From contig JBIOHP010000007.1 in the NCBI GenBank assembly GCA_044449065.1, positions 1 to 64,000 on the forward strand: a stretch of DNA of 64,000 bases. The letters run 5' to 3'. The notes under the pieces were generated by a model. The model made no database searches and was not told where the DNA came from. It worked only from the letters and a program-made list of their open reading frames with translations. Below, in pieces: positions 1 to 9,391 of the stretch. Source of the DNA: JBIOHP01 sp044449065. GTDB taxonomy: Bacteria; Bacteroidota; Ignavibacteria; UBA10030; SZUA-254. The translations under genes were made by a program, and so were the position numbers. The first letter of the stretch is position 1, and the number at the start of each line of letters is the position of its first letter.

Positions 1-24
1 CAGTTATATTGTACTATAAACACG

Positions 25-1056
25 ATGGAAAACAATACCCCTACCCCAATATACGATCCACAACCTGTTATCGACCGGAGAGGAAAGAAGAATATACTCT
101 CGTACTTCATTCATATCATTTTATTCTTTTTGTCGTTCATTACAACTACAGTGGCGGGGGTATTATGGGTCAATAAGAATCCGTTAGAACTTACAAATTT
201 TCATTTTGGATTGCCCTATTCGTTATCCCTTTTAACTATGCTAAGCGCCCATGAATTCGGTCATTATTTCGCAGCGAAATTTCATGGTATACAAACAACG
301 CTCCCCTATTTTATACCCTTTCCGCCTTTCATTGTTCTTCCTTTTGCAAGCGGAGGGGAATTTATTCAATTGAATCCTTTCGGAACCATGGGAGCGGTGA
401 TTCGAATTCGGTCTCCATTATCTACAAAAACAGCTCTATTCGATATTGGAATTGCCGGACCACTCGCCGGATTGGTCGTCACAATAGTATTACTCCTTTA
501 CGGTATCGCAACGCTTCCCTCCATAGATTATTTGTATCAAATACATCCGGAATATCGGCTCTTAGCACAAATTCCCGAAAATGGGTTGACGTTTGGGAAT
601 TCGATTTTTTTCTGGATCTTGAGAAAATCTATGGGACATTCGACATTTTTTCCACCCATGAATGAAATATATCACTATCCTTATCTTTGTGTCGGTTGGT
701 TCGGATTATTTATTACAGCCATTAATCTTATACCCGCCGGTCAATTAGACGGCGGACATATTGTATACGCGTTAATGGGTAATGCCCACCGATTTGTTGC
801 AAGGGGCATGTTTGTCTTTCTCATATTATTCGGATTAACGAGTTTCCTGCCTATTTTAGGGTTCAAGGTACAACCTGGAACTGCAGGTTGGCTGGTATGG
901 GCTGCTATATTGTTTTTTGTTATCAAGCTAGATCACCCACCGGTTTACGATGACACCCCATTATCCTCCAGACGTAATTTTTGGGGGTGGTTAACTATGC
1001 TGATATTTATTTTTATATTTCCTCCTGTTCCAATCTTTGAAATCGCCGCTCATTGA
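25..1056 (+). CDS. M50 (site-2 protease) family membrane metalloprotease
   Basis: A 343-residue polytopic membrane protein of the M50/S2P family, which cleaves substrates within the membrane. The zinc-binding HExxH is visible as HEFGH at residues 76-80 at the start of a hydrophobic helix. The third-ligand motif of the family is seen near residue 240 (NLIPAGQLDGGH). Hydrophobic segments surround both motifs, so the active site lies in the membrane. The N-terminal ~25 residues are polar and cytosolic-looking. There is no PDZ domain, so this is the compact type rather than the RseP type. It starts 24 nt into the window and upstream context is not visible. The substrate cannot be inferred; neighbours downstream are exported proteins but the 225-bp gap argues against co-transcription. 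Confidence 0.9.
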   Translation: MENNTPTPIYDPQPVIDRRGKKNILSYFIHIILFFLSFITTTVAGVLWVNKNPLELTNFHFGLPYSLSLLTMLSAHEFGHYFAAKFHGIQTTLPYFIPFPPFIVLPFASGGEFIQLNPFGTMGAVIRIRSPLSTKTALFDIGIAGPLAGLVVTIVLLLYGIATLPSIDYLYQIHPEYRLLAQIPENGLTFGNSIFFWILRKSMGHSTFFPPMNEIYHYPYLCVGWFGLFITAINLIPAGQLDGGHIVYALMGNAHRFVARGMFVFLILFGLTSFLPILGFKVQPGTAGWLVWAAILFFVIKLDHPPVYDDTPLSSRRNFWGWLTMLIFIFIFPPVPIFEIAAH

Positions 1057-1281
1057 CCACTACTATTGCGAGATTGACAGTAATCATTTTATAGCTTGAT
1101 TTTTTCATAAGATTTTAATATTTTACTAACGAACCTTTAACCTCAGCCAGGAAACCATATTAGCGAATTTGTTACAGTAGTCATAGATTTAGCATAAAAA
1201 TTGCAAAGAAGAACCGGTCTGCTGATAACTGATTAGCGCCGGAAACATCAAATTATAAAACTGTTCAATTAGTTCGCTAAC

Positions 1282-2157
1282 ATGAAAAAACTTCTCATTT
1301 TCATTGTGCCCGTTTATTTCGCAATGATCTTCTGGTCTTGTGAAAAAGAGAAATCGGGCATTATTGATGCACACTATGCCACCCCCCAGCTTCTCAACGC
1401 CAGCGTGGATCATGCCCGATTCAACCTTGATTCGGCAAACGCGTTCATTACTCCATTACCCGGACGTCAATTTGCAATCACCTGCACAATTAAAGCTCTT
1501 GCTTCAACACGGTTTGGAACACAAACAATAAATCAAATTGGCTACACACTGTTTTTCCCGCGTTCCGATTCGTCAATTCAATCCGGATCTTTGGCAACCT
1601 TATCACCAGGACAGCCCCCTACTGATAGCAGTTATTGGGTACGAGGCGCCTCAACGATCAACTTTATTGTAAATTATGCAGATGTTGGAAATTATATTCT
1701 TTCTCTGACAGCGTTCAATGTCTACGGAAATGCGAGCAATACTTTGAATATCCCCATCACCATAACGCGTAAAAATATTAAACCACATCTATCCAATTTG
1801 GACATACCCGACACCGTTCAGATTCCTCCCATTGCGGGACAAATAAATGCGTACATCTTCTCGGTAACGGTTGCAGATTCCGATGGTTATAACGATATTT
1901 CCCGAGTTTATTTTTACAGAATTTCACCAAATTCACCGGGAGCATATATCCCCATAGAGATGTATGACGACGGTGACTTCCTCAACCACGGCGATAAATT
2001 CGCCGGCGACGGCATCTTTTCTTGCGCAGTCAAGATTGAACATAAGAATACGCCGGGGGTAAATATGTTTAGTTTCCATGCTCTGGATCATTATTTAGCG
2101 GAACACCCAGATGTCCCATCGGATTCTTTAACCCAGGCAGTTACCGTTATCCAATAA
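1282..2157 (+). CDS. lipoprotein with Ig-like domains, first gene of a surface-protein operon
   Basis: A 291-residue protein with an N-terminal hydrophobic segment ending in a lipobox-like IFWSC, so it is probably lipidated and anchored at an envelope membrane. The rest is beta-rich with no transmembrane helices. The C-terminal third contains an acidic motif (DDGDFLNHGDKFAGDG, around residues 235-250) common in Ig-like/choice-of-anchor domains of secreted FCB-group proteins and likely to bind calcium. It starts a four-gene run with gaps of 5, 1 and 6 nt to the next three genes (propeller protein and two PorV/PorQ proteins), which implies one transcript and a shared role in the outer membrane or secretion. 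Exact function unknown. Confidence 0.75.
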   Translation: MKKLLIFIVPVYFAMIFWSCEKEKSGIIDAHYATPQLLNASVDHARFNLDSANAFITPLPGRQFAITCTIKALASTRFGTQTINQIGYTLFFPRSDSSIQSGSLATLSPGQPPTDSSYWVRGASTINFIVNYADVGNYILSLTAFNVYGNASNTLNIPITITRKNIKPHLSNLDIPDTVQIPPIAGQINAYIFSVTVADSDGYNDISRVYFYRISPNSPGAYIPIEMYDDGDFLNHGDKFAGDGIFSCAVKIEHKNTPGVNMFSFHALDHYLAEHPDVPSDSLTQAVTVIQ

Positions 2158-2162
2158 CCGAT

Positions 2163-3752
2163 ATGAGAAAAACTAATATTTTAGTGTTGATCGCCTGCAT
2201 ATTTTCCTTTTTCAGTGTTTCAACAGCGCAGAAAGTTTTCTTAAAAACGTACAGCATCCCCCCAAGCGGAGCAACATCGAATCTTCCACCAAGCAACAGC
2301 GTATCCCAGCTCATGTTCTCCAATGGCAGGTTATGGATCGGCACAAGCGACGGACTAGGATCCAGCGCTGATTTTGGTAGAACCTGGAAAAGCTACCGGC
2401 TTAACCCGGCATTCGCAAATGATGGCATCTATGCAATTGCGATCAATGGAGACACTATTTGGTCATCCACAGGGTACGATAAACCCTTTAACGATGGAAC
2501 GGTTCAAACCGGCAGCGGATATACCTACAGCTTCAACGGCGATTCTTTGTGGCGCCACCTGCCGCAAGCGATGGACACGCTGGGCGCGAACATTCTCCCG
2601 TACGGTATTAACGATTCACTCTGGGTTCTTGATGTTGTCGTCCCCGAACAAAACGTTACTTTTGATATTTCTCTTTCTCCCGGAACAGTTTGGATCGCGA
2701 GTTGGGCGGGCGGACTGAGAAAATCAGTAAATAACGGACAAAACTGGCACAGGGTAATTCTCCCTCCTGATTACTCAAACTCAATATCGGACCAAGATAC
2801 TTTATGGACGTATGCCGATACTGATAGTTCACATCTACATCGAATATTTCCCCATTTTGATCCACGCAATAATAATAATTTTCTCGCTTTCTCAGTCTAT
2901 GCAGAGGATAACGATTCTCTTTGGTGCGGCACTGCGGGCGGTGTTAATAAAACAACCGATGGCGGAAAAAGTTGGGTACGAATGACGCATCAAAATCAGG
3001 TGCAATCCATTCTCGGGAACTGGGTTATTGCGATTGCAGGACAAACCTTTAATTCAACAAAGCGTATCTGGACAACAAACTGGAAAGCCGACGATCCTAA
3101 TGAAATGCAGGGGATCAGCTACACACAAGACGGTGGTCGATCATGGATTAATCTTCTTCAAGGAATCAAAGCGTATAAATTTGCATTTAAGGACTCCATT
3201 GCTTATATCGCCACCGACAATGGTATTTACAGGACTTCAGATGGAGGTTTAAGTTTTACAAAATTTTCTACCATCTCCGATCCGGCGTCGCATAATATAC
3301 TTACAAATCAACAAGTCTATTCCGTCGATGTTTACCAGGATACAGTATTCATCGGCACCGGCGACGGCATGGCAAGCACGATTGATAATTCGACAAATAC
3401 TTTTGGCGCTGTATGGAAAATTTACCGCACATTTGATCAACTCGGCACAGCGCACACAACCTATGCATACCCAAATCCATTTTCACCGGCGCAGGGACAA
3501 ATCAGAATTCACTACGGCGCCTCTGCCACCACCCCCGGCACACGGAATATAACAATCGATATCTTTGATTTCGGCATGAACCGAGTACGAACGCTGCTCA
3601 ACGACGCTCCACGCGATCAGAACCGTGAATTTGACGAACTCTGGGATGGACAAACCGATAACGGCAAAGTAGTAGCGAACGGAGTCTACTTCTATCGTGT
3701 GAAAAGCGGCAATGATGATCCCATGTACGGAAAAATAATCGTGATCCAATAA
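2163..3752 (+). CDS. secreted beta-propeller protein with FlgD-like C-terminal domain
   Basis: A 529-residue exported protein. Residues 1-22 form a Sec signal peptide ending in STAQ. The body has repeated propeller-type blades (for example GLGSSADFGRTWKSY, NKTTDGGKSWVRM and YRTSDGGLSFTKF) in the style of BNR/two-component-regulator propellers. The last ~95 residues are an FlgD Ig-like domain beginning YPNPFSP and ending in GVYFYRVKSGNDD, a form of the T9SS sorting region. It is therefore predicted to cross the outer membrane by T9SS. It lies 5 nt after the lipoprotein gene and 1 nt before a PorV/PorQ gene, so it is probably translated from one operon mRNA. Confidence 0.8.
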   Translation: MRKTNILVLIACIFSFFSVSTAQKVFLKTYSIPPSGATSNLPPSNSVSQLMFSNGRLWIGTSDGLGSSADFGRTWKSYRLNPAFANDGIYAIAINGDTIWSSTGYDKPFNDGTVQTGSGYTYSFNGDSLWRHLPQAMDTLGANILPYGINDSLWVLDVVVPEQNVTFDISLSPGTVWIASWAGGLRKSVNNGQNWHRVILPPDYSNSISDQDTLWTYADTDSSHLHRIFPHFDPRNNNNFLAFSVYAEDNDSLWCGTAGGVNKTTDGGKSWVRMTHQNQVQSILGNWVIAIAGQTFNSTKRIWTTNWKADDPNEMQGISYTQDGGRSWINLLQGIKAYKFAFKDSIAYIATDNGIYRTSDGGLSFTKFSTISDPASHNILTNQQVYSVDVYQDTVFIGTGDGMASTIDNSTNTFGAVWKIYRTFDQLGTAHTTYAYPNPFSPAQGQIRIHYGASATTPGTRNITIDIFDFGMNRVRTLLNDAPRDQNREFDELWDGQTDNGKVVANGVYFYRVKSGNDDPMYGKIIVIQ

Positions 3753-3753
3753 T

Positions 3754-4701
3754 ATGAAAAGATACTTTCTTTCCCTCGCATTCACGATTTTGTTCAGCAA
3801 TTTACTCCCGGCTCAAAATGACGGAACCGGCGGCTCGTTCACACGACTTGGTTTTGGAGCACGGGGCATGGGAATGGGCAATGCCCTTACCGCGGTGCGC
3901 GAGGGCGCCGTGCAGACCTATTACAATCCTTCGCTCGCTTCATTTTCGGAACAGCGGACCGGATCGTTAACAACGAGTTTCCTTTCGTTCGATCGATACC
4001 TGAATTTTCTCTCGTATACGCAAGCCGTTCAACCAACTGCGGGTATTTCCGGGGGTATCATCAATTCCGGTGTAAGGAACATTGACGGTCGCGATGCAAA
4101 CGGCAACCATACCGACTATTATTCCACCACCGATAATGAATTTTACCTCGCGTTCGCAAACCGCATGACGGAAAATTTATCTCTCGGCGTTTCGGTCAAA
4201 TTGTTTTATTCAAAACTGTTCGACCAGATAAGTACAACCACGGTCGGATTTGATATCGGGGCTTTTTACCGGCTCTCTCCTGAATGGAACATCGGGGGAG
4301 TAATTCAGGACGTCGGCACAAAATATAAATGGGACTCGAAACCCATATACGATATCGACGGCAAAATAGTAACCGACAATTTCCCTCAATTACGACGGCT
4401 TGGCGTATGTTACGCTCCAGCTTCCAACATTGGCATTATCGCTCTCGATTTTGAAAATTCATCCGAGGGATCAAATATGATTAAAATCGGAGCAGAAATT
4501 AATTTTGTCCCGAGCTTCACCGTGCGCGGAGGAGTGGACAGATGGATTTTGAGCGGCAACAACCCCGGTGCAAAACCAACGTTCGGATTTTCCCTCAACA
4601 ATTCATTCACGAAATGGACTCCATCAATTACCTATGCCTACGTGGTTGAACCATTCTCTCCGCAGAACATGCACATTCTCACTTTATCGGCAATGTTTTA
4701 A
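3754..4701 (+). CDS. PorV/PorQ family outer-membrane protein
   Basis: A 315-residue outer-membrane barrel of the PorV/PorQ group. A signal peptide (residues ~1-20, ending LLPAQ) is followed by the family signature GARGMGMGNALTAVREGAVQTYYNPS. Alternating hydrophobic/polar strands continue to the C-terminus. In the Bacteroidota T9SS, PorV shuttles cargo from the translocon to the attachment complex and PorQ works with PorZ; which role this copy has cannot be told from sequence. A second paralogue follows after 6 nt. The pairing with two predicted surface proteins suggests a dedicated secretion or surface-assembly operon. Confidence 0.85.
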   Translation: MKRYFLSLAFTILFSNLLPAQNDGTGGSFTRLGFGARGMGMGNALTAVREGAVQTYYNPSLASFSEQRTGSLTTSFLSFDRYLNFLSYTQAVQPTAGISGGIINSGVRNIDGRDANGNHTDYYSTTDNEFYLAFANRMTENLSLGVSVKLFYSKLFDQISTTTVGFDIGAFYRLSPEWNIGGVIQDVGTKYKWDSKPIYDIDGKIVTDNFPQLRRLGVCYAPASNIGIIALDFENSSEGSNMIKIGAEINFVPSFTVRGGVDRWILSGNNPGAKPTFGFSLNNSFTKWTPSITYAYVVEPFSPQNMHILTLSAMF

Positions 4702-4707
4702 CTTCCT

Positions 4708-5616
4708 ATGAAAAAAGCATTATTCTCTTTCATACTTCTCTGTATTATCGTTCGGAATTTTTCTCCCGCGCAAGCCGGTTCCGATGGACTTGCGTTCTTA
4801 AAATTAGGCGTTGGTGGAAGATCACTCGGTATGGGTGAAGCGTATTCCGCGATAGCTTCTGACCCGACCGCGACATTTTATAATCCTGCGGCAATGTCTC
4901 TCTCGAAATCACCGCAACTCTTCCTGATGCATAAATCATGGATTCAGGATACAAGAACTGACTATCTTGCCGCCCAAACGTACTTCGGTAATTTCAATTT
5001 CGGACTCGCCTTAAATTTCACAAGCGTCGATAACATTGAATTTCGCCTTGTTCCCGGTCCACCCGAAGGGACGTTCAGTTCCCGTAATGCTTCAATGGGT
5101 ATCTCGACGTCATACTCGATCAATCCATCCCTCGCTTTGGGAGGCACCGTCAATTTTCTGTATGAAAAAATATTTACCAGCGATGCGTCCGGGCTGGGAT
5201 ATAATTTCGGCGTGTTATATCAGACGCCCTGGGATATACGCACTGCGTTGGTGGTAAATAATCTCGGATCTATGTCTGTGCTTGGCGATCAATCAACCAA
5301 GCTTCCAACATCAGTACGAATCGGCGCTGCAAAACCGTTGAACGTCGATGGGATAGGACCGAATTCAACCATGACATTTGCCGCCGATATTGTCGATTAT
5401 ACGGTAGAAAACAAGGCCCATCTACATTTAGGCGGCGAGCTGAATTATGAAAATATTTTTGCCATGCGTCTCGGGTATATGACCGGTTATGACGCCCGGT
5501 CGATAACAGCAGGGGTTGGGGTAAAATATTCCCTTATTTATTTCGATTATGCCTATGCTCCATTCCGGTATGATCTGGGAACGACGCACACATTTTCGCT
5601 CGGTTTTAATTTTTAA
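4708..5616 (+). CDS. PorV/PorQ family outer-membrane protein, second copy
   Basis: A 302-residue barrel protein paralogous to the preceding gene. It has a signal peptide (residues 1-23) and the signature GGRSLGMGEAYSAIASDPTATFYNPAAM around residues 35-63. The C-terminus ends in an aromatic residue (LGFNF), as is usual for proteins inserted by the BAM complex. Sequence similarity to the first copy is clear in the N-terminal motif but low elsewhere, so the duplication is old. It is the last gene of the four-gene operon; 116 bp separate it from the thioredoxin-like gene. Confidence 0.85.
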   Translation: MKKALFSFILLCIIVRNFSPAQAGSDGLAFLKLGVGGRSLGMGEAYSAIASDPTATFYNPAAMSLSKSPQLFLMHKSWIQDTRTDYLAAQTYFGNFNFGLALNFTSVDNIEFRLVPGPPEGTFSSRNASMGISTSYSINPSLALGGTVNFLYEKIFTSDASGLGYNFGVLYQTPWDIRTALVVNNLGSMSVLGDQSTKLPTSVRIGAAKPLNVDGIGPNSTMTFAADIVDYTVENKAHLHLGGELNYENIFAMRLGYMTGYDARSITAGVGVKYSLIYFDYAYAPFRYDLGTTHTFSLGFNF

Positions 5617-5732
5617 CTTACACTAACCAGACGCGATCTGAATTTGAAATTCGTCTGCGATGATATTATAGCGTGTTATTACTATGTATGGAACTCAGTT
5701 GAAACGTTAGATGTTAGAAATACGGACCACCT

Positions 5733-6224
5733 ATGAAAAAAATACTATTAATTCTTCCTCTCATAATCTTTTCCCTCGCTCCCGGTTTTGCCGGTGAAAA
5801 AGCGGAATTAAAATGGCGCACATTCGATGAAGCGAGCGCTCAAGCTTCAAAATCGAAGAAAAAAGTGCTTGTTGATGTTTACACCGATTGGTGCAAATGG
5901 TGCAAAAAGATGGACGCCGACACATACTCGGATTCCACGGTGATGAACTACCTCAATAAAAAATTTGTGGTTGCGAAATTAAACGCCGAATCGGAAGATC
6001 AGGTAACATTCGAAGGAGAGAAACACACCTCGGCTGAGTTTGCTCAGATGCTCGGAGTCAAAGGATATCCCACGATAGTTTTCTTCGGACCGGACGGCAA
6101 AGTCATTACAGCGCTTTCGACCTACCTTGATGCTGAGAAGTTCCTCCACGTCGTAAAATTTATCGGCGATGACAAATATGAAAAAATGAATTTTGATGAA
6201 TTTGAAAAGCAATACAAAGATTAA
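5733..6224 (+). CDS. exported thioredoxin-fold protein (CKWC active site)
   Basis: A 163-residue thioredoxin-like protein. A signal peptide spans residues 1-20, so it acts in the periplasm or envelope. The redox motif is C54-K-W-C57 within VDVYTDWCKWCKK, typical of the DUF255/thioredoxin-7 type rather than the classical CGPC of thioredoxin. The cis-proline loop is visible as GYPTIVFF. It probably reduces or isomerises disulfides of exported proteins. An intrinsic terminator follows 26 bp after the stop, and the 116-bp upstream gap suggests its own promoter or readthrough from the PorV/PorQ operon. Confidence 0.85.
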   Translation: MKKILLILPLIIFSLAPGFAGEKAELKWRTFDEASAQASKSKKKVLVDVYTDWCKWCKKMDADTYSDSTVMNYLNKKFVVAKLNAESEDQVTFEGEKHTSAEFAQMLGVKGYPTIVFFGPDGKVITALSTYLDAEKFLHVVKFIGDDKYEKMNFDEFEKQYKD

Positions 6225-6250
6225 ACCTCCCTCGATATTCACCATAATAA

Positions 6251-6284
6251 AACCTTCGCCCGAAAGACGAAGGTTTTTCTTTTT
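6251..6284. terminator. intrinsic terminator between convergent genes
   Basis: A perfect 8-bp stem (AACCTTCG/CGAAGGTT, 6251-6258 and 6268-6275) with a 9-nt loop is followed by a T-rich run on the plus strand. The minus strand also shows T residues after the stem (TTTTATT), so it can serve both the thioredoxin-like gene and the convergent GT9 gene ending at 6343. Confidence 0.85.
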
Positions 6285-6342
6285 GCCAGAGTACGCTGCA
6301 TCGGGACACCCAAGTTACTCATTGGATTCCGAAGATATTACT

Positions 6343-7461
6343 TTACAACGTTGCTCGTTTGAAGGTGTTGACCTCCTCAACCATTCTTTCCAAATCTACC
6401 ATTTGAATACATTCAGTGCCATAAGGGCATTCCTTCTTCCAGCAAGGTGAGCATTCCAATCCTTCGGGGATCAATTTAACGCCCCTATCAAAGAGATCGA
6501 TCTCCTGCGGACAACTTACACCAAACCAGACTATGACAAATTTTTTCAGGGCGATTGCGACATGCATTCCGAAAGAATCTCCGGTGATAATTACATCACA
6601 AATATTTTCATAACAGACGCCTTTCCGGACGCTATTCATGGTGGGCGTGTTTACGACGCGATCACCTGTGCGCCGTTTGATCTCGGCATTCCGTTCGGTA
6701 TCTTCAGGACCCCCCAAAAGAACAAGGTTGATATTTCCCGTTTTCGCCAGCATTTCAATTAGTACAATATGCTGATCGATAGTCATTTTTTTGTTCGGAT
6801 AGAGAAGTGAACATCCGGTATTGAATCCCACGGTCAATGCGCCCGGCTTGATATGGACTTCGCGTTTATATTCCTCGCAATAGGTCAGTTCTTCCGGAGT
6901 GAGCTGAAGATTATACTCGTCGCGTCCATACTCGATCCCCACCGCTTCAGCCAGTAATTGAGGGTTCGGTTTTTGATTGATCCGGAACTTGCAATAATCA
7001 TCGAGACCCAACTGGTAATTATATTCGGCTTCTTCGTTCAGCGGAATGATCACGCCGGTCTCGGTTATTCCATACCCGAGTTTTTGTATAGCATGGAGCG
7101 AATTGATGAACGCGCCGGTTTGAACGGACTTATCAAAATTCATTACGACGTCGAAATCCATTGCGCGCAGCATCATCCAGCTTTGCGGCTCCCATTTATA
7201 AATCCTATCAATCAACGGATTACCGGATAATAACGGATAAACATTCGGCATCGTTATCCAGGAAATGGAACTGACGGGATATTTTCTCTTGATTGCGGGA
7301 AGCAGCGACGTGGTCACCAACACGTTACCCATCGCGTCCAGGTTGATGATGAGAATTTTTGTGCCGATTGGCTGCGGGTCGATGCATCCATCTCGCAGGC
7401 AATTTGTACCGGGAAAACAGGGTTTATACCCGCTAAAATGTTTACAATCCGGAATATTCAT
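6343..7461 (-). CDS. glycosyltransferase family 9 (heptosyltransferase-like)
   Basis: A 372-residue GT9 protein, the family of ADP-heptose:LPS heptosyltransferases that build the inner core of LPS at the cytosolic face. The N-terminal Rossmann-type start is ILIINLDAMGNVLVTTSLLPAIKRKYP. The donor-binding region near residue 310 reads IITGDSFGMHVAIAL, where other members have NDSGPMHIA-type sequence. It carries a cysteine-rich N-terminal extension (C6, C15, C21, C26) and a C-terminal CSPCWKKECPYGTEC cluster, suggesting a structural metal site. It follows another GT9 gene by 143 bp on the same strand; rfaE1/rfaE2 for ADP-heptose supply are at the far end of the window. Acceptor unknown. Confidence 0.88.
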   Translation of the reverse strand: MNIPDCKHFSGYKPCFPGTNCLRDGCIDPQPIGTKILIINLDAMGNVLVTTSLLPAIKRKYPVSSISWITMPNVYPLLSGNPLIDRIYKWEPQSWMMLRAMDFDVVMNFDKSVQTGAFINSLHAIQKLGYGITETGVIIPLNEEAEYNYQLGLDDYCKFRINQKPNPQLLAEAVGIEYGRDEYNLQLTPEELTYCEEYKREVHIKPGALTVGFNTGCSLLYPNKKMTIDQHIVLIEMLAKTGNINLVLLGGPEDTERNAEIKRRTGDRVVNTPTMNSVRKGVCYENICDVIITGDSFGMHVAIALKKFVIVWFGVSCPQEIDLFDRGVKLIPEGLECSPCWKKECPYGTECIQMVDLERMVEEVNTFKRATL

Positions 7462-7604
7462 GAATGTCTGTTAGTCGTAAAGGTTATATATAATAATGAG
7501 TTATATGTTAGAAAAAGCCCAGATTTTTTCTACTGCTCGGTACATCAAAGGTGAAAGATTGCGGTTCAAAATCTTATGCCGAATTTTGCGTGTTCCGTAT
7601 TCTC

Positions 7605-8639
7605 TCAAGCGTGGATAATTTGCAATTGTTCAATCAAATTCTTCGCTGCAGAATATACGGTTTCTACAGAAAGTTCTTCCATGCATGGATTTCCGATCGG
7701 GCAATCAGTGAGATTGCAGCCGAGGCATGTCAAATCTTTTTTCTGGACGACAACCGCTTTCTTAGATTCAGGACCCTGAAGCTCCGGTCGGGTCGGTCCA
7801 TAGAGTGCAACTATCGGGGTTCCCATAGCGGCTGCGATATGCATTGGACCGGAATCATTCGTTATCATCAGGGAACAACGTTCAAGAATTGCCGCGAGTT
7901 CTTTCAACGATGTTCTTGGCGTAAGATCGGCTTCTCCATCCAGCGCCAACCGGATCTCTTCAGCAATGGCTTGTTCGCCCGGACCCCAGCAGATGAGAAT
8001 TTTCGCGTCAAATTCCTTTCGGAATTTTTTTGCAAGTCCCGCATAACTATGCAGCTTCCAGCGCTTCGTGTACCAGCCGCCGCCGGGATTTAACACAACT
8101 ACTAATTTACCAAGGAGATTTTTATTCTTAAAAAAATCTTGCGCGAAACGCTTTGCGTCATCCGATAAGGGAAACACCGGCGTCCGATCGATGACCGGAA
8201 TATCGATCTCTTTCAATGCATCGAGATTAAAATCGATATTGTGTTTTTCACCGCCGCGCGGTTCAACAACGATGGAGTAGCAATATTTCCGCCATCCGAA
8301 CCGGTACCCTACGCGGTAGAATGCACCGCTGAATAATGTAACTATGGCGCTCCGGGGGTTGCCGAATAAGTCGATGACAAGATCGTATCTCCCGCTCCTG
8401 ATTCTCCGAACAAGCGACAGCCCGCTTTCTTCCTTGTTGTTGAACGCAATGATAGAATCTATATCCGGATTACCCTCAACGACATCTTTGCAATAGTACT
8501 CGGTTAGGAAATCAATCCGGGCATGAGGATACGCAGTGCGGAGATTCTTCAGGGTTGCGGTAGAAAGCACCACATCACCGATAGCCCTCAACTTTATAAT
8601 GAGAATTTTTTGGACCCGGGATTTTTCCAGCAATGCCAT
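7605..8639 (-). CDS. glycosyltransferase family 9 (heptosyltransferase-like)
   Basis: A 344-residue GT9 protein. It has the canonical N-terminal IIKLRAIGDVVLSTATLKNLRTAYP and the C-terminal donor-binding motif NDSGPMHIAAAMGTPIVALYGPT at about residues 258-280, as in WaaC/WaaF. The C-terminus has a CLGCNLTDCPIGNPCM cluster similar to that of the neighbouring GT9, hinting at a shared Zn-binding element. It probably transfers heptose or another ADP-activated sugar to lipid A-core. It is the upstream member of the GT9 pair. The intact catalytic motifs here contrast with the more divergent motif in the downstream copy. Confidence 0.9.
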   Translation of the reverse strand: MALLEKSRVQKILIIKLRAIGDVVLSTATLKNLRTAYPHARIDFLTEYYCKDVVEGNPDIDSIIAFNNKEESGLSLVRRIRSGRYDLVIDLFGNPRSAIVTLFSGAFYRVGYRFGWRKYCYSIVVEPRGGEKHNIDFNLDALKEIDIPVIDRTPVFPLSDDAKRFAQDFFKNKNLLGKLVVVLNPGGGWYTKRWKLHSYAGLAKKFRKEFDAKILICWGPGEQAIAEEIRLALDGEADLTPRTSLKELAAILERCSLMITNDSGPMHIAAAMGTPIVALYGPTRPELQGPESKKAVVVQKKDLTCLGCNLTDCPIGNPCMEELSVETVYSAAKNLIEQLQIIHA

Positions 8640-8797
8640 TGATCATGATAAATAGGAAACCTAATATAAAAAATCATTCGATGGCATTCAAATATGGGAA
8701 TTCCTTCAAAAACCGGGCAATAAATCAAGAAGTCCGGACGATGGCGCCTAAATTTCTTACCGGAGGTTCAGACAGATTATTGAACTGAGTTCGGAAA

Positions 8798-9103
8798 TTA
8801 CGGCGATGTAGCTGTAAGCGAATACATACCGGGCGTAAAATTATCGCATAACTTTTTCGCTCTCTCGACGAACGCTGAAAACTCAGGCAAGGATCGCCAT
8901 GTTTTAATTTTTTCAACGTCTTCCCATCCTCCAAACGAGACAAATTGGAGAGGATGCTCCACGCTGTGCAACAAAGAAGGTTTAAACGCACCGGGCTGGT
9001 GCTGCGCCGACCATGTTGCAAACTTATTCCATTCCTCTATGAACTGTTTCTCCATTCCCGGTTTAACTGTCCATAAAGCAAGTGTGTATGGTTGTGAGGT
9101 CAT
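8798..9103 (-). CDS. antibiotic biosynthesis monooxygenase (ABM) domain protein
   Basis: A 101-residue single-domain protein of the ABM/dimeric alpha-beta barrel fold (start YTLALWTVKPGMEKQFIEEWNKFA; core PLQFVSFGGWEDVEKIKTWRS). The fold includes cofactor-free monooxygenases and haem-degrading enzymes, but many members are uncharacterised. I chose the ATG at 9103 because an AAAGGA ribosome-binding site lies about 10 nt upstream; a longer reading frame to 9163 has no such site. It stands alone between the GT9 genes and the HTH gene. Substrate unknown. Confidence 0.8.
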   Translation of the reverse strand: MTSQPYTLALWTVKPGMEKQFIEEWNKFATWSAQHQPGAFKPSLLHSVEHPLQFVSFGGWEDVEKIKTWRSLPEFSAFVERAKKLCDNFTPGMYSLTATSP

Positions 9104-9221
9104 AATATTTATTCCTTTCATATAGTTTTTAATAATTGAATAAACACCATGATCGGTCGTCAAATTCCCGGGGAGATATTCTATGCTGGCAAAAAGTCAT
9201 TAATTTAAAAAAATAATTTCG

Positions 9222-9347
9222 GGACAAAATGGGGACACTTTTTTATTTGATCTTCGAAAACAAACTCCATTCGGCATTTTCACTGATTTTCCGTACCCAA
9301 AGTGTCCCCATTCTGTCCCCATTTTGTCCCCATTCTGTCCCAATAAT
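9222..9347. repeat. inverted repeat with an 11-bp tandem array
   Basis: The left arm at 9222-9240 (GGACAAAATGGGGACACT core) is matched by an inverted right arm starting at 9301, with one mismatch over about 19 bp. The right arm runs into a tandem array of an 11-bp unit (GTCCCCATTCT and variants) from 9304 to about 9347, roughly four copies. It occupies most of the gap between the ABM and HTH genes and carries no credible ORF. Confidence 0.7.
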
Positions 9348-9391
9348 GTCTTCAATTCATTCCATTTTATTCCACAAAATTCGATTCCGTA

